In this document: positions 42,776 through 51,359 of the stretch, in pieces
Layout of the letters: each line of letters starts with the position of its first letter
How positions within the stretch are numbered: the stretch's first letter is position 1
Assembly: GCA_964202965.1 (NCBI GenBank)
Contig: CAXNKG010000002.1
Coordinates: 1 to 64,000 of the forward strand
Length of the DNA stretch: 64,000 nt
Direction of reading: 5' to 3'
Origin: CAXNKG01 sp964202965
GTDB taxonomy: Bacteria; Acidobacteriota; Vicinamibacteria; Vicinamibacterales; UBA2999
Notes under the pieces: generated by a model
Seen by the model: only the letters and a program-made list of their open reading frames with translations
Database searches by the model: none
Told to the model about the DNA's origin: nothing
Translations under genes and position numbers: made by a program

Positions 42776-44328
42776 CGCTTCAGTGATGCCAGGAGGGCGT
42801 TGACCGCCAGCTTACCGCTGACGCCGGACATGAATCCACCGGGGTGCGCGCCGCCGCCACAGAGATACAGACCGCGAACGGGCGTGGTGTAGCCGCCATA
42901 GCCGAGCAGTGGCCGCATCGTGAAGAGCTGGTCGATCGACAGCTCGCCGTGAAACATATGTCCCCCCGCGAAGCCGTAGGTGGATTCGAGCTCCGCGGGC
43001 GTAATCACCTCCGCGGCGATCACGAGCGCCTTGAGGCCTGGCGCGTATCGCTCGAGCACCGCCAGCGTGCGTGTCAGTACCGTGTCCTTCATCGAATCCC
43101 AGCCGGCGCCGCGAAGCCGATACGGGGCGTAATGGACATACACCGACATGACGTGCGCGCCTGGAGGCACGAGAGACGGGTCGAGCACCGAGGGGATCGT
43201 CACGTCGAGCCAGGGGTGCTCCGAGAGCTCGCCGTATTTCGCGTGGTCGAAGGCGCGTTCGATGACGTCAACGTCGGGCCCGATGTGAATGCTGCCGGAG
43301 AGGAGCTCGGCGTTCGCCGCGCCGAACGACGGCAGCGCCGACAGCGCAAGGTTCACCTTGGCCACCGTGCCCGCCGACCGGAAGTTGCCCATCTTCGAGA
43401 GAAAGTCGGGTGACAGGTCCACAGGGTCGAGCAGTCCGAGGCACGTCGCCTTCGTATCGGCCGCCGACATGACGGCATCCGCGGCGATGTCGCGCCCGTC
43501 GATGGTCACCGCCGTCACGGCGCCATTCGAGACGACGATCCGGTCGACGCGACTGCCCACCCGGATGTCGGCGCCCGCGCCGCGCGCCGCGGCGGCCATC
43601 GCGTGCGTCAATGCTCCGGGACCGCCGCGGACGTGCGTGCGGCCGCCCGACAGCCGCCTGTGTGCGTCGCGGAGGAGATGGACCAGGGTGGATCCGGCCG
43701 ATCGCGGGCCCAGCATGGTTCCGGAGACGCCCGATCCACAGACCGCCGCGCGGAGCAGGGGTGACTCGAACCATTCGGTGGCGAAGTCGGCCACCGGCAT
43801 CGGCGCCCATCGCAGCAGGCGGTAGCCGTCCTGCTTTCCGAGCGCGCGAAAACGCCGCCCGGCGGTCAGCAGATTCCAGAGGTCGCGCGAATCGGGTTGG
43901 TTGACGTCGGGCGGTGGCACGGTCAACAGCGTGTCGATGACGCCGCCGACCGCCGACATGGCCGCCCGGTACGTGAGATACGCCTCGGCGTCACGCGGCG
44001 TCGTCGCGCGCAGCGCGTCGGCCGTGCGATTGGCGTCGATGTACAGCACGGCCGGCGGGCCGTCTGGCGCCGGGATGAAGACGTCAACGACAGGGCGCAG
44101 CACCTCGAGCCCATGCCTCGCGAGATGCATCTCGGCCGCAATGTCGGAACGGATGGCCGCGTGGTGCGTCAGCGTCGGGCACTTGAAGCCCGGATGCAGT
44201 TCTCCGGTGATGGCGCCCCCACCGACCGTGGCGCGCTGTTCAATCACGATCGGCTTGAGGCCGGCGCGTCCGAGGTAGAACGCCGCGGCGAGGCCGTTGT
44301 GTCCGCCGCCGATGACGACGACGGTCAT
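42772..44328 (-). CDS. PYROXD2-like FAD-dependent oxidoreductase, copy 2
   Basis: A 518-residue member of the phytoene-desaturase/PYROXD2 group (COG1233). FAD motif TVVVIGGGHNGLAAAFYLGRAG is at the N-terminus, RATVGGGAITGELHPGFKCP follows, and the FAD-binding end is VRGLYLCGGGAHPGGFMSGV. It is a paralogue of the next gene upstream; the two may form a heterodimer or act in sequence. Substrate unknown: no carotenoid genes are near. The ATG at 44328 overlaps the paralogue's stop. Confidence 0.86.
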   Translation of the reverse strand: MTVVVIGGGHNGLAAAFYLGRAGLKPIVIEQRATVGGGAITGELHPGFKCPTLTHHAAIRSDIAAEMHLARHGLEVLRPVVDVFIPAPDGPPAVLYIDANRTADALRATTPRDAEAYLTYRAAMSAVGGVIDTLLTVPPPDVNQPDSRDLWNLLTAGRRFRALGKQDGYRLLRWAPMPVADFATEWFESPLLRAAVCGSGVSGTMLGPRSAGSTLVHLLRDAHRRLSGGRTHVRGGPGALTHAMAAAARGAGADIRVGSRVDRIVVSNGAVTAVTIDGRDIAADAVMSAADTKATCLGLLDPVDLSPDFLSKMGNFRSAGTVAKVNLALSALPSFGAANAELLSGSIHIGPDVDVIERAFDHAKYGELSEHPWLDVTIPSVLDPSLVPPGAHVMSVYVHYAPYRLRGAGWDSMKDTVLTRTLAVLERYAPGLKALVIAAEVITPAELESTYGFAGGHMFHGELSIDQLFTMRPLLGYGGYTTPVRGLYLCGGGAHPGGFMSGVSGKLAVNALLASLKR

Positions 44329-45905
44329 CGCGTGTCCGCCAGGATGCGCAGCGCCGCGTTGCGGCCGGGCGCGCCCATGATGCCGCCGCCTGGATGCGTC
44401 GCGGACCCGCACATGTAGAGCTGCCTGACGGGGGTCCGATACTGCGCCCACCCGGGCGCGGGCCGCAGGAAGAAGAGCTGCTCGAGCGTCAGCTCGCCCT
44501 GAAAGATGTTCCCCTCCGAGAGTCCCCACTCGCGTTCCATGTCGAGCGGGGTCAGCACCTGGCGATCACGGACGATCCCCGGCAGGTTCGGCGCGTATTC
44601 CGCGAGCGTCCGGATCACCGTGTCGCCGAACTCCTCGCGTTTCTCGTCCCACGTCCCTTCCTTGAGGTCGTACGGCGCGTACTGGACGAAGCAGGACATC
44701 ACGTGCTTGCCGGGCGGCGCGACGCTCGGGTCGGTGAGCGACGGGATCACCACGTCGATATACGGCCGGCGCGAGAACCGGCCGTACTTGGCCTCGTCGT
44801 AGGCGCGCTCCATGTAATCGATGCTCGGAGAGATTGAGATCGCGCCGCGCAGGTGCGCACCGGCGCCAGGCATGCAGGTGAAGTCGGGAAGACCGTCGAG
44901 CGCGAGGTTCACCTTGCCGGACGACCCGCGGAACTTGTAGCGATCGATATCGTCCCGGAAGTCCGCCGGCAGAAGGCCGCGATCGATGAGGCGGACGAAT
45001 GTCTGGCGTGGATCGAGGCTGGACGCGACGACCGTGGCGGCAATCTCGTCGCCGTTCTCGAGCACGACCCCGCGCGCGGCGTTGTCGCGAACCGTGATCC
45101 CTGCGACGGCGGCCTGCGTCCGAATCTCGACGCCCGCCAGGCTTGCGGCGCCGGCGATCGATTCGGAGATCGCGCCCGTGCCTCCCCGCGACAAGCCCCA
45201 TGAGCGGAACGCGCCGTCGATCTCGCCCATGTAGTGGTGCAGCAGCACGTACGCGGTTCCCGGCGATCGCACGCCCAGGAATGTCCCGATGATGCCCGAC
45301 GCGGACATCGTCGCCTTCAGCACATCGGTCTCGAACCACTGATCGAGAAAGTCGACCGCGCTCATCGTCATCAGCTGGACGAGGTTGTACTGGTCCTGGC
45401 GCGAGAGTCCGCGAAACCGCTCGACGAGAGACAGCAGCTTCTGCAGGTCGCGCGGATGGAGCGACGTCGGATCCGGAGGGAGCATCGTCAGGATCGGCTT
45501 GACGAACCGCCCCATGTCGACCATCGCCTTGCCGTACTCGTCGTAGGCCTCGGCGTCGACGCGTGAGTGGCGCGCGATCTCCCGCCGCGTCTTCGCGTGG
45601 TCGTTCATCCGCCAGAGATAGTCGCCGTCAGGCATGGGCGTGAACGTGCCGTCGAGCGGGAGAATCTCGAGGCCGTGACGCGGCAGATCGAGCTCGCGGA
45701 TGATCTCCGGACGCAGCAGCGAGACGACGTACGAGCAGACCGAAAACTTGAATCCGGGGAAGACTTCCTCGGTGACGGCAGCGCCGCCGAGCACGTGCCG
45801 GCGTTCGAGAACGAGCACCGTGCGGCCCCCACGCGCCAGATACGCGGCGGCGGTGAGGCCGTTGTGGCCTCCGCCAATCACAATGACGTCGTACTTGCTC
45901 TTCAC
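44325..45905 (-). CDS. PYROXD2-like FAD-dependent oxidoreductase, copy 1
   Basis: The 526-residue paralogue has the FAD motif DVIVIGGGHNGLTAAAYLARGG, RRHVLGGAAVTEEVFPGFKFS, a central dimer/substrate part and LYMCGSATHPGGGIMGAPG at the end. Sequence and length are close to human PYROXD2 and bacterial relatives. It starts with GTG at 45905, overlapping the hydrolase stop (GTGA), so the operon order is hydrolase, this gene, its paralogue and the thiol transferase. Reaction unknown. Confidence 0.87.
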   Translation of the reverse strand: MKSKYDVIVIGGGHNGLTAAAYLARGGRTVLVLERRHVLGGAAVTEEVFPGFKFSVCSYVVSLLRPEIIRELDLPRHGLEILPLDGTFTPMPDGDYLWRMNDHAKTRREIARHSRVDAEAYDEYGKAMVDMGRFVKPILTMLPPDPTSLHPRDLQKLLSLVERFRGLSRQDQYNLVQLMTMSAVDFLDQWFETDVLKATMSASGIIGTFLGVRSPGTAYVLLHHYMGEIDGAFRSWGLSRGGTGAISESIAGAASLAGVEIRTQAAVAGITVRDNAARGVVLENGDEIAATVVASSLDPRQTFVRLIDRGLLPADFRDDIDRYKFRGSSGKVNLALDGLPDFTCMPGAGAHLRGAISISPSIDYMERAYDEAKYGRFSRRPYIDVVIPSLTDPSVAPPGKHVMSCFVQYAPYDLKEGTWDEKREEFGDTVIRTLAEYAPNLPGIVRDRQVLTPLDMEREWGLSEGNIFQGELTLEQLFFLRPAPGWAQYRTPVRQLYMCGSATHPGGGIMGAPGRNAALRILADTR

Positions 45906-46936
45906 GACCGCGTCAGGTTCATCTGCTGGAGCGCCGCGCGGCCGAGCAGTCCATACGGACTGCCGAGGGTCTCGATCATCTCGAAATGGTTGTATCCCTC
46001 GCCGATGAGCAGCGTCGCCGCCTTGCCCGCGTTCTTCACGGCAGCGGCGAACTGCCTGTTCTGGCGCTGAAACTCGGGCGTCTCGAGCGTGCCGTGGGCG
46101 ACGATGACAGACGCGGGCAGGCGCGCCAGATGCCGCTCGGGGCTGAGCTCGTCGATTGTTTCGCGGGTGAAGTTCACATAGGTTCGTCGAGCCGAGAGGC
46201 TCACGGGCTGGAGGTCGTACATCCCGCTGCAGAAAAGCGCGCCCTTGATGATGCCGGCCGGCATGTTGAAATCACGCCGCCAGTCGGTGGTCGCCGCGAC
46301 CGCCGCGAGGTGACCTCCGGAGGAGAAGCCCGACAGATACAGACGGCTGGCATCCCCGCCGAACATCCCGGCGTTGGCGTAGACCCACGCGACCCCGCGG
46401 CGCACCTGGCGGGCCAGCGTCATCAGGTCGCCTTTGGTTTCAAGCACGTTGGTGAAGTCGAGCGCGACGAAATGGGCGCCATGGTCGACGAACACCTCGG
46501 ACAGGTATGCAGACGCGGAGGCCACACCTGTGCGCCACGCGCCGCCATACACGTAGACGTGGACCGGCGCGTTCGGCTGTCGCGTGACGTACACGTCCAG
46601 CTGCTCGGCCGCCGTAGGGCCGTACGAAAACCGCCTCGGTGGCCCGAGCCGGGCGAGCGTGGCGGCGTTGCGCTGCGCCACGCGCCGTGCGACCTCGGTC
46701 TGATTCGGCGCCCACGGCGTCTGGTCGTAGGCGGCGTCGAGCTCCTGCTGGTCGTAGTCGAGAAAGACGAGGGGGCCTCTGGCGCGGGGCGCCACGTCCG
46801 GAGGCATGTGCGTCTGCAGCTGCTGCCGTGCATGCAGAGGGTGAGCGACCGCCGTCAGCGTCACGGCGAGGGCGCGGCGGAGCCACGTGCGACGGGTGAT
46901 CTGAGCCCTGCTCTCCAAGGCGGTCCGGGTGCGCAT
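45902..46936 (-). CDS. Alpha/beta hydrolase, kynurenine-formamidase/BD-FAE-like, exported
   Basis: A 344-residue hydrolase with a basic, Tat-like leader (RAQITRRTWLRRALAVTLTAV). The oxyanion block is VYVYGGAWRTG (in place of HGGxW), the nucleophile Ser lies in YLSGFSSGGHLAAV, and the catalytic His is in LLIGEGYNHFEMI; PASVIVAHGTLETPEF supplies the Asp/Glu region. These are features of kynurenine formamidase and BD-FAE esterases. The ATG at 46936 gives the leader. It heads the four-gene operon and is divergent from the GcvT-family gene (33 bases apart). Confidence 0.84.
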   Translation of the reverse strand: MRTRTALESRAQITRRTWLRRALAVTLTAVAHPLHARQQLQTHMPPDVAPRARGPLVFLDYDQQELDAAYDQTPWAPNQTEVARRVAQRNAATLARLGPPRRFSYGPTAAEQLDVYVTRQPNAPVHVYVYGGAWRTGVASASAYLSEVFVDHGAHFVALDFTNVLETKGDLMTLARQVRRGVAWVYANAGMFGGDASRLYLSGFSSGGHLAAVAATTDWRRDFNMPAGIIKGALFCSGMYDLQPVSLSARRTYVNFTRETIDELSPERHLARLPASVIVAHGTLETPEFQRQNRQFAAAVKNAGKAATLLIGEGYNHFEMIETLGSPYGLLGRAALQQMNLTRS

Positions 46937-46957
46937 CGTACCACGCGGTCGTCGGCA

Positions 46958-46963
46958 TAAGAT
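46958..46963 (+). promoter_or_regulatory. Possible -10 element giving a leaderless gcvT-like transcript
   Basis: TAAGAT ends 6 bases before the GTG at 46970, the spacing expected for leaderless initiation. No ribosome binding site precedes the GTG. Confidence 0.35.
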
Positions 46964-46969
46964 CTCCCC

Positions 46970-48169
46970 GTGCCGGTCGGAACCGCGTTTCATCCGCGGA
47001 CGTTTCCGCTTTGCGAGTCGCTGAATTTCCGCGAGTGGTCGGGCTACTACGCGGTCAGCGCCTACGAGTCCCACCACGAGCACGAATACAACGCGATCCG
47101 CAACGCGGCCGCCCTCATCGATATCTCACCGCTCTTCAAGTACCGCGTCAGCGGCATCGATGCGATGCGCCTGGTGGACCGCGTCATTACCCGCGACGCC
47201 ACCCGGATGACCATCGGCCAGGTCTGGTACACCCCGTGGTGCGACGAGGCCGGAAAGGTCATCGACGACGGGACGGTCGCCCGGCTCGAGGAGTCGGTCT
47301 ACCGGTGGACGGCGGCGGATCCCAGCCTGCGGTGGTTCCGGCAGAACGCGGCCGGCCTGAATGTCACCATCGACGACATTTCTGAAGATGTCGCCGCGCT
47401 GGCGCTTCAGGGCCCGACATCAGCGCAGGTGCTGCGGGCCGTGGCCGACGCCGACGTCGATTCCCTCCGCTACTTCCGGCTGACGAGGGGCCGGATCGGC
47501 GGCGTGCCGGTTGATATCTCACGCACCGGATATACGGGCGACCTTGGCTACGAAATCTGGATGCCCGCCGAGGCGGCGCTCGCCGTGTGGGACGCGCTCA
47601 TGGCTGGAGGGCGTCCGTTCGACATCAAGCCCGCCGGGATGCTGGCGCTCGACGTGGCGAGAGTCGAGGCGGGCCTTCTCCTCATCGACGTCGATTTCAA
47701 CAGCAGCCGCAAGGCGTTCATCGAGTCACAGACGTACTCGCCGTACGAGATGGGCCTCGGCCGGCTCGTCACGCTCGACAAACGCCCGTTCGTGGGACGC
47801 GATGCGCTTGCCGCCGAACGGCGGCGAGGGGCGTCGAAGATGGTGGTGGGGCTTGACGTCGAATGGACCGACGTGGAATCAGTGCACGACCGCATCGGGC
47901 TGACTCCGGTGGCTCCTTCGGCGGCGTCCCGCGTCGCGGTGCCGGTGACACGCCATGGACAACAGGTCGGGCGCGCCACGACCACGACATGGTCGCCGAT
48001 GCTGAAGCGGCTCATCGCGCTGGCAACCCTCGACGCGCCGTTCTACGCGCCGGGGACGCGGCTCGAGATGGAGATCACCGTCGAGGCCGCGCGGCATCGC
48101 GTCGGCGCGACCGTCGTCCCGACGCCGTTCTTCAATCCGCCCCGGAAGACCGCTGCGCCGCCCCGATAG
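46970..48169 (+). CDS. GcvT-family aminomethyltransferase-like (folate-dependent) protein
   Basis: A 399-residue folate-binding GcvT-fold protein. N-terminal FREWSGYYAVSAYESHHEHEYNAIRNAAAL and DISPLFKYRVSG match T-protein, DISRTGYTGDLGYEIWMP is the conserved core (usually GYTGE), and LALDVARVEAGL follows; the C-terminal beta barrel ends AALE-like at VVPTPFFNP. Relatives include glycine-cleavage T-protein, DmdA and dimethylglycine demethylating domains. No gcvH or gcvP is near, so a role in demethylating an N- or S-methyl substrate is at least as likely as glycine cleavage. GTG start; its 3' end overlaps the convergent MutS-like gene by 38 bases. Confidence 0.85.
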   Translation: MPVGTAFHPRTFPLCESLNFREWSGYYAVSAYESHHEHEYNAIRNAAALIDISPLFKYRVSGIDAMRLVDRVITRDATRMTIGQVWYTPWCDEAGKVIDDGTVARLEESVYRWTAADPSLRWFRQNAAGLNVTIDDISEDVAALALQGPTSAQVLRAVADADVDSLRYFRLTRGRIGGVPVDISRTGYTGDLGYEIWMPAEAALAVWDALMAGGRPFDIKPAGMLALDVARVEAGLLLIDVDFNSSRKAFIESQTYSPYEMGLGRLVTLDKRPFVGRDALAAERRRGASKMVVGLDVEWTDVESVHDRIGLTPVAPSAASRVAVPVTRHGQQVGRATTTTWSPMLKRLIALATLDAPFYAPGTRLEMEITVEAARHRVGATVVPTPFFNPPRKTAAPPR

Positions 48170-49973
48170 CGCCCTGAGCGTCGCCTCCGGCCGGGACGTC
48201 GAGGCCCACCGCGCGCATCAGGGCAATCGCATTGCTTCGCGTGACGGGCCCGGGCTTGACCCGGTAATCGAACTGCATCTGTCCGGCCTCGAAGCGATCC
48301 TCGAAGTGAATGTTGACGGCCCTGGCCCCGAGATCCGCCGCAATCGAGGTGAGCGCAAGATCGTGCGTGGTGATCAGACCGATGGCGCCACGATCGACGA
48401 GGCTCCGCAGCACGCCCGCCGCGCCCGCCATCCTGTCGTGGGAGTTCGTGCCATGGAACAACTCGTCGAGCAGGAAGAGCAGCGGCACTGGCCCGGCGGC
48501 CACATCCGCGATCTCGCGTATGCGCGTGATCTCGGCATAGAACCGCGATCGCCCCTCCTGCAGTGAATCCTGGATGCGCAGCGTGGCGCCGATGGCCAGC
48601 GGCGCGAGGCGCAGCGATTCCGCGCGCACGGGCGCGCCGGCGAGCGCGAGGACGGCATTGATGCCGACCGTGCGCAGCAGGGTGCTCTTGCCGGACATGT
48701 TCGACCCGCTGACGATGAGGAGCGGGGTCGCGGCCGAGAGCGCGACATCGTTCCGCACCATGCGGGCGTTCGGCAGGAGCGGATGTCCCATCGATCTGGC
48801 GTCGAACCGCACCTCACCATGCACGATCGCGGGCCACACGTCATCCGGATGCTCGTAGCGGTATGCGGCCAGCGAGCTCAGGGCCTCGAATTCGCCGACG
48901 AGGCGGAGCCAGACGCGGACATGGCCGCCATGGCGACAGCGCCAGCTCTCGACGGCCCAGGCCAGGTGCGTGCCCCAGAGCAGGGCAGCGCCGAGCGGCG
49001 CGAAGAACTGGTTGTGCTGCCAGTCGTGCCATTCGACGAGCCGATGGAGGCGGCGAATCGCCGCCGACGCCTGGACGCCGGACGTCGCGAGCTCGTCACG
49101 GAGCGCGGCCAGGCGCGGCGAGGCAAACGTTTCGTGCTCCAGCCGCGCGAGCACGTGCGCCACGATGTCGAGGTCGCGCGCCGGACCGTCGGCTGCGTGC
49201 AGCACCTGCTGCAGCCGCGCGCGCTGCGGGATGGAGAAGAGAGCCTGCGCCACGAGTACGCCGACGGCCACGCCCCAGTCCCCCGTCGCCAGGCCGTATA
49301 CGGCGGCGGCCACAACGACGGCGGTGAACAGCGTAGCCACGACCCGCATCGCCGGCATCCGCAGTACCTGCGGCGATTCGGCCCACCCCGTCAGATGGCC
49401 GGGCTCGACGGCGGCGGCGACGTCCGCTCCGGCCAGCGCGAGCGCTTCGCGGAGGTCGAGCGCCGGCGCGAGTTCGGTGACGGCCTCCTGGCGCGCGCGG
49501 ATCGCGGGCGGCGCCGCGGGATGCGTCAGCCAGTTGGCGAGCGTCTCCTCGCCGGCGCGCGTCCGGGCGATGGAGAGGAGCTGAAAGAGGGACCCGGCGC
49601 CGAAGATGTCGAGGTCGTGGGCGTAGAGATGATGCTCGTCACGGAATCGCTCGCCGGCTTCGCCGCTGCCGGCCCACCGGTCCTCGATACGCGCGAGCCC
49701 GCGCTCGTAAAAGGTGATGGTGCGCGCAACGACGCCCTCCCGGCGAATGACGCGGTCGTGCCACGACACCAGGACGGCGAACGCCGCCAGCGCAAGGGCC
49801 GGCCACGCGGCGCCGACGGCACCGCGCCACCACAGGAGCGCCAGTGCCGCTCCGGCGGCGAAGACCGCAAGGCGAGCCGAGCTGACGCGGGCATCGACAC
49901 GGGCCAGTCGTGTCGCGGCGGTCTGAAGCCGGCCCAGGCGCGCGGCGTATTCCTCGGCCGGAACAGGGGGCAC
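48132..49973 (-). CDS. Membrane-anchored MutS-like ATPase
   Basis: The 613-residue protein has an N-terminal pair of hydrophobic segments (RLAVFAAGAALALLWW, AWPALALAAFAVLVSW) and another pair at about 205-245, a helical lever part, then the MutS domain V ATPase: P-loop SGSNMSGKSTLLRTVG (Lys429), Walker B LFLLDELFHGTNSHDR and ITTHDLALT. The mismatch-recognition and connector domains of MutS are missing. Such membrane MutS-like proteins are known in many phyla without known function. GTG start; it is divergent from the MocR-like gene and its end overlaps the GcvT-like gene. Confidence 0.85.
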   Translation of the reverse strand: MPPVPAEEYAARLGRLQTAATRLARVDARVSSARLAVFAAGAALALLWWRGAVGAAWPALALAAFAVLVSWHDRVIRREGVVARTITFYERGLARIEDRWAGSGEAGERFRDEHHLYAHDLDIFGAGSLFQLLSIARTRAGEETLANWLTHPAAPPAIRARQEAVTELAPALDLREALALAGADVAAAVEPGHLTGWAESPQVLRMPAMRVVATLFTAVVVAAAVYGLATGDWGVAVGVLVAQALFSIPQRARLQQVLHAADGPARDLDIVAHVLARLEHETFASPRLAALRDELATSGVQASAAIRRLHRLVEWHDWQHNQFFAPLGAALLWGTHLAWAVESWRCRHGGHVRVWLRLVGEFEALSSLAAYRYEHPDDVWPAIVHGEVRFDARSMGHPLLPNARMVRNDVALSAATPLLIVSGSNMSGKSTLLRTVGINAVLALAGAPVRAESLRLAPLAIGATLRIQDSLQEGRSRFYAEITRIREIADVAAGPVPLLFLLDELFHGTNSHDRMAGAAGVLRSLVDRGAIGLITTHDLALTSIAADLGARAVNIHFEDRFEAGQMQFDYRVKPGPVTRSNAIALMRAVGLDVPAGGDAQGAIGAAQRSSGAD

Positions 49974-50030
49974 GCCTCATTCTCTCCGAGCGGCGCACGA
50001 CCCGTCCCCGGAGGGCTTCCGTGATGATAA

Positions 50031-50068
50031 TATGTAACAGTACGAAATATATTTTGTACTAGAACATA
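50031..50068. promoter_or_regulatory. 38-bp dyad operator upstream of the MocR-like gene
   Basis: The core AGTACGAAATA/TATTTTGTACT (50039-50060) pairs at 10 of 11 positions. Outer arms TATGT (50031-50035) and ACATA (50064-50068) pair about the same centre. It ends one base before the ATG at 50070 and lies in the 96-base gap between divergent genes, so it could control both. It is very AT-rich for this genome. Confidence 0.75.
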
Positions 50069-50069
50069 A

Positions 50070-51359
50070 ATGAGAATCACGGGCCGGACGGCGGGCGCCA
50101 TCGCGGCGTCGATCGAGCACCAGCTGGGCCGGCTGCGGCCCGGCGCGGCGCTGCCGCCGGTCCGCACCGCTGCCGCGACGCTCAAGGTCAGCCCGGCGAC
50201 CGTCGCCGCCGCCTACAAGTTGCTTCAAACAAGAGGGTTCACGTCAGGCGGCGGCCGCCGAGGCACTCGGATCGTCTCGCCGGCATCCCTTCCGGCCGGC
50301 CGGCTGGCGGTGGCCATCCCCGAAGGCGTCGCGGACCTGGCGAGCGGGAACCCCGACCCGGGTCTCCTGCCCACCGAGCTTCCGACCCACCTGGTGTCCC
50401 GTCTCGAGCCGGATGACCGCGCGCCGCTTGATGCGGCGCTCATGGCGTTCGCCGCCATGGAACTCGCCGCCGACGGCGTCCCGGCCGACGACCTGACCCT
50501 GACCACCGGGGCGCTCGACGGGATCGAACGAATCCTCTGGGAGTACCTGAAGGCCGGCGACGCGGTGGCGATTGAGGACCCCACGCTTCCCGACATCCGC
50601 GAGCTCGTGGCCACCTCCGGCTTCGTACCGACGCCCGTCGCGGTCGACGCAGACGGTCCCGAGCCTGAATCACTGGCAAACGCCCTCGCAGCCGGATGCC
50701 GCGCGGTCGTCGTGACGCCACGGGCGCAGAATCCGACCGGCGCGGCGACGAGCGGCGCACGCGCTGCCGACCTTCGCCGCATCCTCCGGCCGCACCCGGA
50801 TGTCGTGGTGATCGAAAACGACTACGCCGCGCCCATCGCCGGCGTTCCCCTTGCCCCGATCCGCCGAAGTTCCACGGAGCGGTGGGCCGTCGTCCGCTCC
50901 ACCTCCGCGTTCCTGGGGCCGGACCTGCGCCTGGCCGTCGTCGCCGGCGATCCGCTGACGATTGCCCGCGTGCGGCACCGGCAGGCGCTGGGCGCGCGGT
51001 GGGTGAGCCGAATCGTACAGCGGCTCGTACTCGCCTGCTGGTCGGACCCGTCCGGCGGGCGGCGGCTGGCCCGCGCCGCGGAGATCTACGGCGTTCGCCG
51101 CGCCAGGCTCGTGTCGGCCCTGGCCGGGCAGGGCATCGCCGCCACGGCGCGATCAGGATTCAATATCTGGTTGCCCGTCCGCGAGGAGACGGCGGTCGTC
51201 GCCGCCCTGATGCACAAGGGCTGGGCGGTTGCGCCCGGCGAACCATTCCGGACGCGCAGTCAGGCTGCGATCCGGGTCACCACATCGGCGCTGGATCCGG
51301 CCGACGCCGAGCGATTTGCGGCCGATCTGGCGGCCGTGACAGGCCGAGGACGCGCGTAA
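50070..51359 (+). CDS. MocR/PtsJ-like GntR regulator lacking the PLP lysine
   Basis: A 429-residue fusion of a GntR winged helix (residues 1-75: ALPPVRTAAATLKVSPATVAAAYKLL) and an aminotransferase-I fold (80-425). PLP-site residues remain in TPRAQNPTGA and ENDYAAPIAG, and the phosphate-binding arginine is in GPDLRLAV, but the lysine expected after S-T-S is Ala280 (STSAFLGPDLR). So it cannot hold PLP as an internal aldimine. It may sense PLP or an amino acid non-covalently, or have lost sensing. GPDLRLAVVAGD resembles PtsJ-type regulators. Its 3' end overlaps the convergent DUF2461 gene by 83 bases. Confidence 0.87.
   Translation: MRITGRTAGAIAASIEHQLGRLRPGAALPPVRTAAATLKVSPATVAAAYKLLQTRGFTSGGGRRGTRIVSPASLPAGRLAVAIPEGVADLASGNPDPGLLPTELPTHLVSRLEPDDRAPLDAALMAFAAMELAADGVPADDLTLTTGALDGIERILWEYLKAGDAVAIEDPTLPDIRELVATSGFVPTPVAVDADGPEPESLANALAAGCRAVVVTPRAQNPTGAATSGARAADLRRILRPHPDVVVIENDYAAPIAGVPLAPIRRSSTERWAVVRSTSAFLGPDLRLAVVAGDPLTIARVRHRQALGARWVSRIVQRLVLACWSDPSGGRRLARAAEIYGVRRARLVSALAGQGIAATARSGFNIWLPVREETAVVAALMHKGWAVAPGEPFRTRSQAAIRVTTSALDPADAERFAADLAAVTGRGRA

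Noticed and set aside
49978..49980. ATG at 49978-49980 (minus) as the MutS-like start
   Set aside because: It is out of frame with the MutS-like reading frame; the GTG at 49971-49973 is in frame.
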